Below are positions 60,863 through 64,000 of a stretch of 64,000 bases of DNA, one piece after another. Position 1 is the stretch's first letter. Every line of letters begins with the position of its first letter. The stretch comes from Alphaproteobacteria bacterium. Lineage in GTDB: Bacteria > Pseudomonadota > Alphaproteobacteria > Micropepsales > Micropepsaceae. Made by a program: the position numbers and the translations under genes. The notes under the pieces are model-generated. The model was not told the DNA's origin, made no database searches, and saw only the letters and a program-made list of their open reading frames with translations. The stretch covers positions 1-64,000 of the forward strand of contig JANXXU010000045.1 of assembly GCA_025350465.1 (NCBI GenBank), written 5' to 3'.

Positions 60863-62209
60863 ATGAAGCGAAGAAGCGTTGCGCGGGCCGTTGGCTTGTG
60901 CCTGGCCGGAACCGGCCTATTTCTTGTGGCGTCGGCGGCCAATGCAGCGCCGGCGCCGGAGGGAAGCTACCAGCAGAGTTGCCGCAATTTTGCGGCGAGC
61001 CACGGCACGTTGAGCGCGGAATGCAAATCCAGCGCCGGCGCGTGGAGTGCCACCCAGCTCGGCGAATATCGCAGCTGCACCGGCGACATTTCGAACAACA
61101 ATGGTCAACTGACCTGCCAAAAAGGTAGCGGCGCGGCCGGACCAAGTGGACCAGGTCCTGCGCGGACGAGCGGACAAGGCTCCGGCGCAACAGGCGGGCA
61201 AGGTTCAGGCGGAACCGGCGGACAAGGTCCCGCCGCGACCGGAGGACAAGGTTCGGGCGCGACCGATGGACAAGGATCCGGCGGGCATGGCGGAACGGGG
61301 GGACAAGGTCCGAGCGGAACAACGGGACAAGGTCCTGCTGGAACCGGCGGGCAAGGTCCGGCGGGTACTGCCGGGACCAGCGGACAGGGCCCGGCAGCGA
61401 CCGGCGGAACCGGTGGACAAGGTTCCGGCGGAACGGGCCACGGCGACGATCACACCGGCGATCGCAACCACAGCGACAACGGGAATGACAGCGATCGCGG
61501 CGCGCCGGCGGGCAGCTACAAGGATACCTGCCGCAACGTGCATATGGATGGCGACAACCTCGTCGCCGAATGTCGCACGCGCGATGGCGATTGGCATCGC
61601 ACATCGCTCGACAATTACCGCCAATGCAGAGGCGACATCTCCAACGATGACGGCCGCTTGCGCTGTCAGCGCGGCGACGAAGGCCGTGGCGGACGTGGCG
61701 ATGAAGGCCAAGGCGGCGGACTCGAACCACGCGGCAGCTACCAGCAGACGTGCCGCAACGTCCGCGTCGATCATGGCGATCTCACCGCGGAATGCCGCAC
61801 GCGCGACGGCGATTGGAATCGCACGTCGCTCGACAACTTCGGCCGGTGCGATGGCGACATCGCCAACGACAATGGCCGATTGCTATGTCAGCGCGGAGAC
61901 GAAGGCCGTGGCGGTCGCGGGGACGAGTATCGCGGTCGCGGTGGATACGAGCCGCGCCAGGCTTTCGCGCGGATCACGCTCTACGAAAATTCCCGCTTCC
62001 GCGGGCGGAGCCGCAGCTTCGACAGCGATACGCCGGATCTCGGCGGATTTGCCGACAAAGCCTCAAGCGCCAACATCCAAGGCGGCGTTTGGCAGCTGTG
62101 CACGCGGCGCTTCTATCGCGGCCGGTGCGTGACGCTCGACCGCAACGTCAACAATTTCGTGTCGCTCGGGATCAACGACCGCACGGAATCGCTGCGCCGC
62201 GTTCGCTGA
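60863..62209 (+). CDS. Secreted three-CVNH, Gly-rich, beta/gamma-crystallin protein
   Basis: 448 residues after AAGGGA. Signal peptide to about residue 29 (VASAANA). CVNH (cyanovirin-N homology) modules at 34-87, 217-270 and 291-344, each with GSYxxxCRN ... C ... C ... GDIxNxxGxLxCQ and spaced cysteines. A Gly/Gln/Thr-rich linker at 88-192 consists of GQGxxGxGG-like repeats. The C-terminal 367-448 is a beta/gamma-crystallin domain (LYENSRFRGRSRSF, LYxxRFYRGRC type). CVNH domains bind oligosaccharides, so this may be a lectin or cell-surface protein. No partner gene. Confidence 0.85.
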   Translation: MKRRSVARAVGLCLAGTGLFLVASAANAAPAPEGSYQQSCRNFAASHGTLSAECKSSAGAWSATQLGEYRSCTGDISNNNGQLTCQKGSGAAGPSGPGPARTSGQGSGATGGQGSGGTGGQGPAATGGQGSGATDGQGSGGHGGTGGQGPSGTTGQGPAGTGGQGPAGTAGTSGQGPAATGGTGGQGSGGTGHGDDHTGDRNHSDNGNDSDRGAPAGSYKDTCRNVHMDGDNLVAECRTRDGDWHRTSLDNYRQCRGDISNDDGRLRCQRGDEGRGGRGDEGQGGGLEPRGSYQQTCRNVRVDHGDLTAECRTRDGDWNRTSLDNFGRCDGDIANDNGRLLCQRGDEGRGGRGDEYRGRGGYEPRQAFARITLYENSRFRGRSRSFDSDTPDLGGFADKASSANIQGGVWQLCTRRFYRGRCVTLDRNVNNFVSLGINDRTESLRRVR

Positions 62210-62229
62210 GAGTTCGCGTTTGAACATGA

Positions 62230-62262
62230 GCCTCGCGAGATCAGACTCGCGGGGCTTTTTTT
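62230..62262 (+). terminator. Intrinsic terminator after the CVNH gene
   Basis: Stem GCCTCGCGAG (62230-62239) pairing with CTCGCGGGGC (62246-62255), a six-base loop, then a T-run. One G-T wobble. Confidence 0.88.
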
Positions 62263-62318
62263 GTCTTCCGCCCTGGCCCCATCTTCGCCGTCAAAAAAAT
62301 AACCTTGATTCCGCTCGC

Positions 62319-64000
62319 CTATGTTGTGCCCAAACGGAGGCCTCGCGATTGTGTCTCCCGTCTCAACTCGCGAGCTTTTGTCAGCGAATAAATCGCCGGA
62401 ATAACGATTAGAGTGAGAAGCGTCGACGACACCATGCCGCCGATCATCGGGACCGCGATGCGTTGCATCACTTCCGAACCAGCGCCGGTGCTCCACATGA
62501 TCGGCAGGAGGCCCGCCATGATGGCGGCGACAGTCATCATCTTCGGCCGAACGCGGTCGACCGCGCCCTCGATAACCACCGCGTGCAGGTCGTCGGCATC
62601 GAGAGAACGACCTGCCTCGGCGGCGCGGGCGCGGCGCGATCTAAGCGCGCTGTCGAGATAGATCAGCATGACGACGCCCGTTTCGGCGGCGACACCGGCG
62701 AGTGCGATAAATCCTGTCGCTGCCGCAACACTGAAGTTGAAGCCCATCAGATACATGAGCCACAAGCCACCCGCGAGCGAGAACGGCAGCGACAGCATGA
62801 CGATGAGCGTCTCGGTCAGGCGGCGGAAGTTCAGATAGAGCAGGAGAAAAACAATGAGCAGGGTCAGGGGTATGACGACCATCAACCGCGCCTGCGCTCG
62901 TTGCATGTATTCAAATTGTCCGCTCCACACAGCGTAGGCGCCGGGCGGAAACTTCACTTGCGCCGCCACGGCCGCGCGCGCGTCAGCCACGTAACCGCCG
63001 ATGTCGCGGTCGCGGACATCGACGAAGACGTAAGCGGCGAGTTGCGCATTCTCGGTCCGGATGGTTGATGGCCCCTGGCCCAGATAAATCGCCGCGACCT
63101 GGCCGAGCGGCACGGTGCCGCCAGCCGACATCGGCACCATGACTTGCGTTGCAATCGTTTGCGGATCGCTGCGCAAGTCGCGGGGATAGCGAATGTTGAC
63201 CGTGTAGCGCTCGCGGCCCTCGACCGTCGTCGTGACCATCTCGCCGCCAAGCGCGGTTGCGATCGTCTGCTGGACGTCGTCGATCGACAAGCCATAGCGT
63301 GACATCTCGCTGCGTTTCGGCTCGATGTTTAGATAGTACCCGCCGCCGACGCGTTCGGCATATGCGCTTGAGGTGCCGGGCACGGCGTGCAGCACCCGCT
63401 CAATTTGGCGCGCCGACTGTTCGATATCGGCGAGCGTGCGGCCGTACACCTTGACGCCCACCGGCGTGCGAATGCCGGTCGAAAGCATGTCGATGCGCGC
63501 CTTGATCGGCATCGTCCAAGCGTTGCTGACGCCCGGAAATTGGAGCGCTGCATCCATTTCGGCAACGAGCTTGTCCGTCGTCATGCCGGGGCGCCACTCG
63601 AACTCCGGCTTCAGGTTGATCACGGTCTCAAACATTTCCAGAGGCGCAGGATCGGTCGCGGTCGCGGCGCGCCCAGCCTTGCCGAATACGGAGGCGACTT
63701 CCGGAAACGAGCGGATGATTTTGTCCTGAGTCTGCAGCAATTCGGCCGATTTGGTGACCGAGAGCCCGGGCAATGTCGTCGGCATGTAGAACAGCGTGCC
63801 TTCATTCAAGGTCGGCATGAACTCACTGCCGATGCGCAGTGCCGGCCACAGGGATGCGACGAGCACGACCGCCGCGAGCGCGAGCGTTACCCAACGCCAG
63901 CGCAAGACCAATTCGATGACCGGGCGGTAGAGTGCGATGAGCACTCGGTTCAAGGGATTGCGCGCTTCCGGCAGGATGCGGCCGCGCACGAACAGTACCA
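62319..64000 (-). CDS. cusA: CusA-type heavy-metal RND efflux pump, 5' part beyond window edge
   Basis: The open frame continues through the last base with VLFVRGRIL, so the ATG-like GTG at 63989 is internal and only the C-terminal about 560 residues are visible. Strong CusA-like features: RIDMLSTGI, GGEMVTTTVEGRERYTVNIRYP, QLKPG-equivalent VKFPPGAYAVWSGQFE, GVAAETGVVMLIYLD and RVRPKMMTVAAIMAGLLPIMWSTGAGSEVM. The three methionines reported for Cu/Ag binding in E. coli CusA align with Met in RIDM, GGxMV and VPM. Predicted periplasmic Cu(I)/Ag(I) export driven by proton gradient. Confidence 0.9.
   Translation of the reverse strand, partial: VLFVRGRILPEARNPLNRVLIALYRPVIELVLRWRWVTLALAAVVLVASLWPALRIGSEFMPTLNEGTLFYMPTTLPGLSVTKSAELLQTQDKIIRSFPEVASVFGKAGRAATATDPAPLEMFETVINLKPEFEWRPGMTTDKLVAEMDAALQFPGVSNAWTMPIKARIDMLSTGIRTPVGVKVYGRTLADIEQSARQIERVLHAVPGTSSAYAERVGGGYYLNIEPKRSEMSRYGLSIDDVQQTIATALGGEMVTTTVEGRERYTVNIRYPRDLRSDPQTIATQVMVPMSAGGTVPLGQVAAIYLGQGPSTIRTENAQLAAYVFVDVRDRDIGGYVADARAAVAAQVKFPPGAYAVWSGQFEYMQRAQARLMVVIPLTLLIVFLLLYLNFRRLTETLIVMLSLPFSLAGGLWLMYLMGFNFSVAAATGFIALAGVAAETGVVMLIYLDSALRSRRARAAEAGRSLDADDLHAVVIEGAVDRVRPKMMTVAAIMAGLLPIMWSTGAGSEVMQRIAVPMIGGMVSSTLLTLIVIPAIYSLTKARELRRETQSRGLRLGTT

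Noticed and set aside
62220-62411. Short plus-strand frame after the CVNH gene
   Set aside because: It runs through the terminator hairpin and the 3' end of the cusA-like gene on the other strand; no domain.

Overview
The window is GC-rich chromosomal DNA, most likely from an alphaproteobacterium. The main evidence is a MucR-type regulator beside a PAS_5-type protein, a DUF992-type secreted protein, a CIRCE-controlled groES-groEL operon, an orphan Flp-type pilin, and many small periplasmic and outer-membrane beta-barrel proteins. A Hyphomicrobiales- or Micropepsales-like relative is plausible, but there is no 16S rRNA here to settle it. I found no tRNA, rRNA, CRISPR array, transposase or prophage. 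Both edges cut genes: the left edge cuts a large secreted multidomain protein and the right edge cuts a CusA-type RND pump.

Layout. 1-11.3 kb: end of the secreted protein, patatin-like phospholipase, small tyrosine-phosphatase-like protein, then three modules in which a small winged-helix regulator sits with a partner: HTH with two membrane proteins, SdpR with SdpI, and ArsR with an AHSA1-type protein. The two ArsR-type genes appear to have autorepressor operators inside nearly leaderless promoters. 11.3-16.7 kb: a redox island with a Tat-exported multicopper oxidase, a hemerythrin-like periplasmic protein, two unknown membrane proteins, a monohaem cytochrome c and a fused monohaem cytochrome/beta-barrel that resembles Cyc2. 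The hemerythrin-like gene and the cytochrome c gene each carry an FNR/FixK-type box at identical spacing from a -10 element. 17-22.9 kb: acyl-CoA dehydrogenase, large MMPL/RND-type exporter, metallophosphoesterase with a small lipoprotein.

22.9-32 kb: a cluster of nested palindromes with no gene, then small secreted proteins, a GlcD-type flavoprotein and an S9 peptidase. 32-43 kb: outer-membrane barrel, CadD-like exporter, groES-groEL, a two-gene unit with an operator-like repeat between its -35 and -10, a VOC protein, hydrolases and the Flp pilin. 42.6-44 kb: an overlapping PAS_5 / MucR / receiver-domain cassette divergent from an AraC-type regulator. 45-58.8 kb: serine hydrolase, aspartyl-protease-like protein, VWA protein with three tandem repeats, TetR/hydrolase divergent pair, OmpA-like protein, aldo/keto reductase, an unknown two-gene operon and one of two paralogous membrane proteins. 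59-64 kb: a GIY-YIG gene bracketed by two copies of one palindromic repeat, a dienelactone hydrolase, a three-CVNH plus beta/gamma-crystallin secreted protein and the partial CusA.

The most promising candidate system is the redox island at 11.3-16.7 kb: it has the parts of an oxygen-responsive electron-transfer route between the outer membrane and the periplasm. This is inferred from protein architecture and regulatory sites and is not demonstrated. All family assignments come from reading the sequence; no database search was possible.
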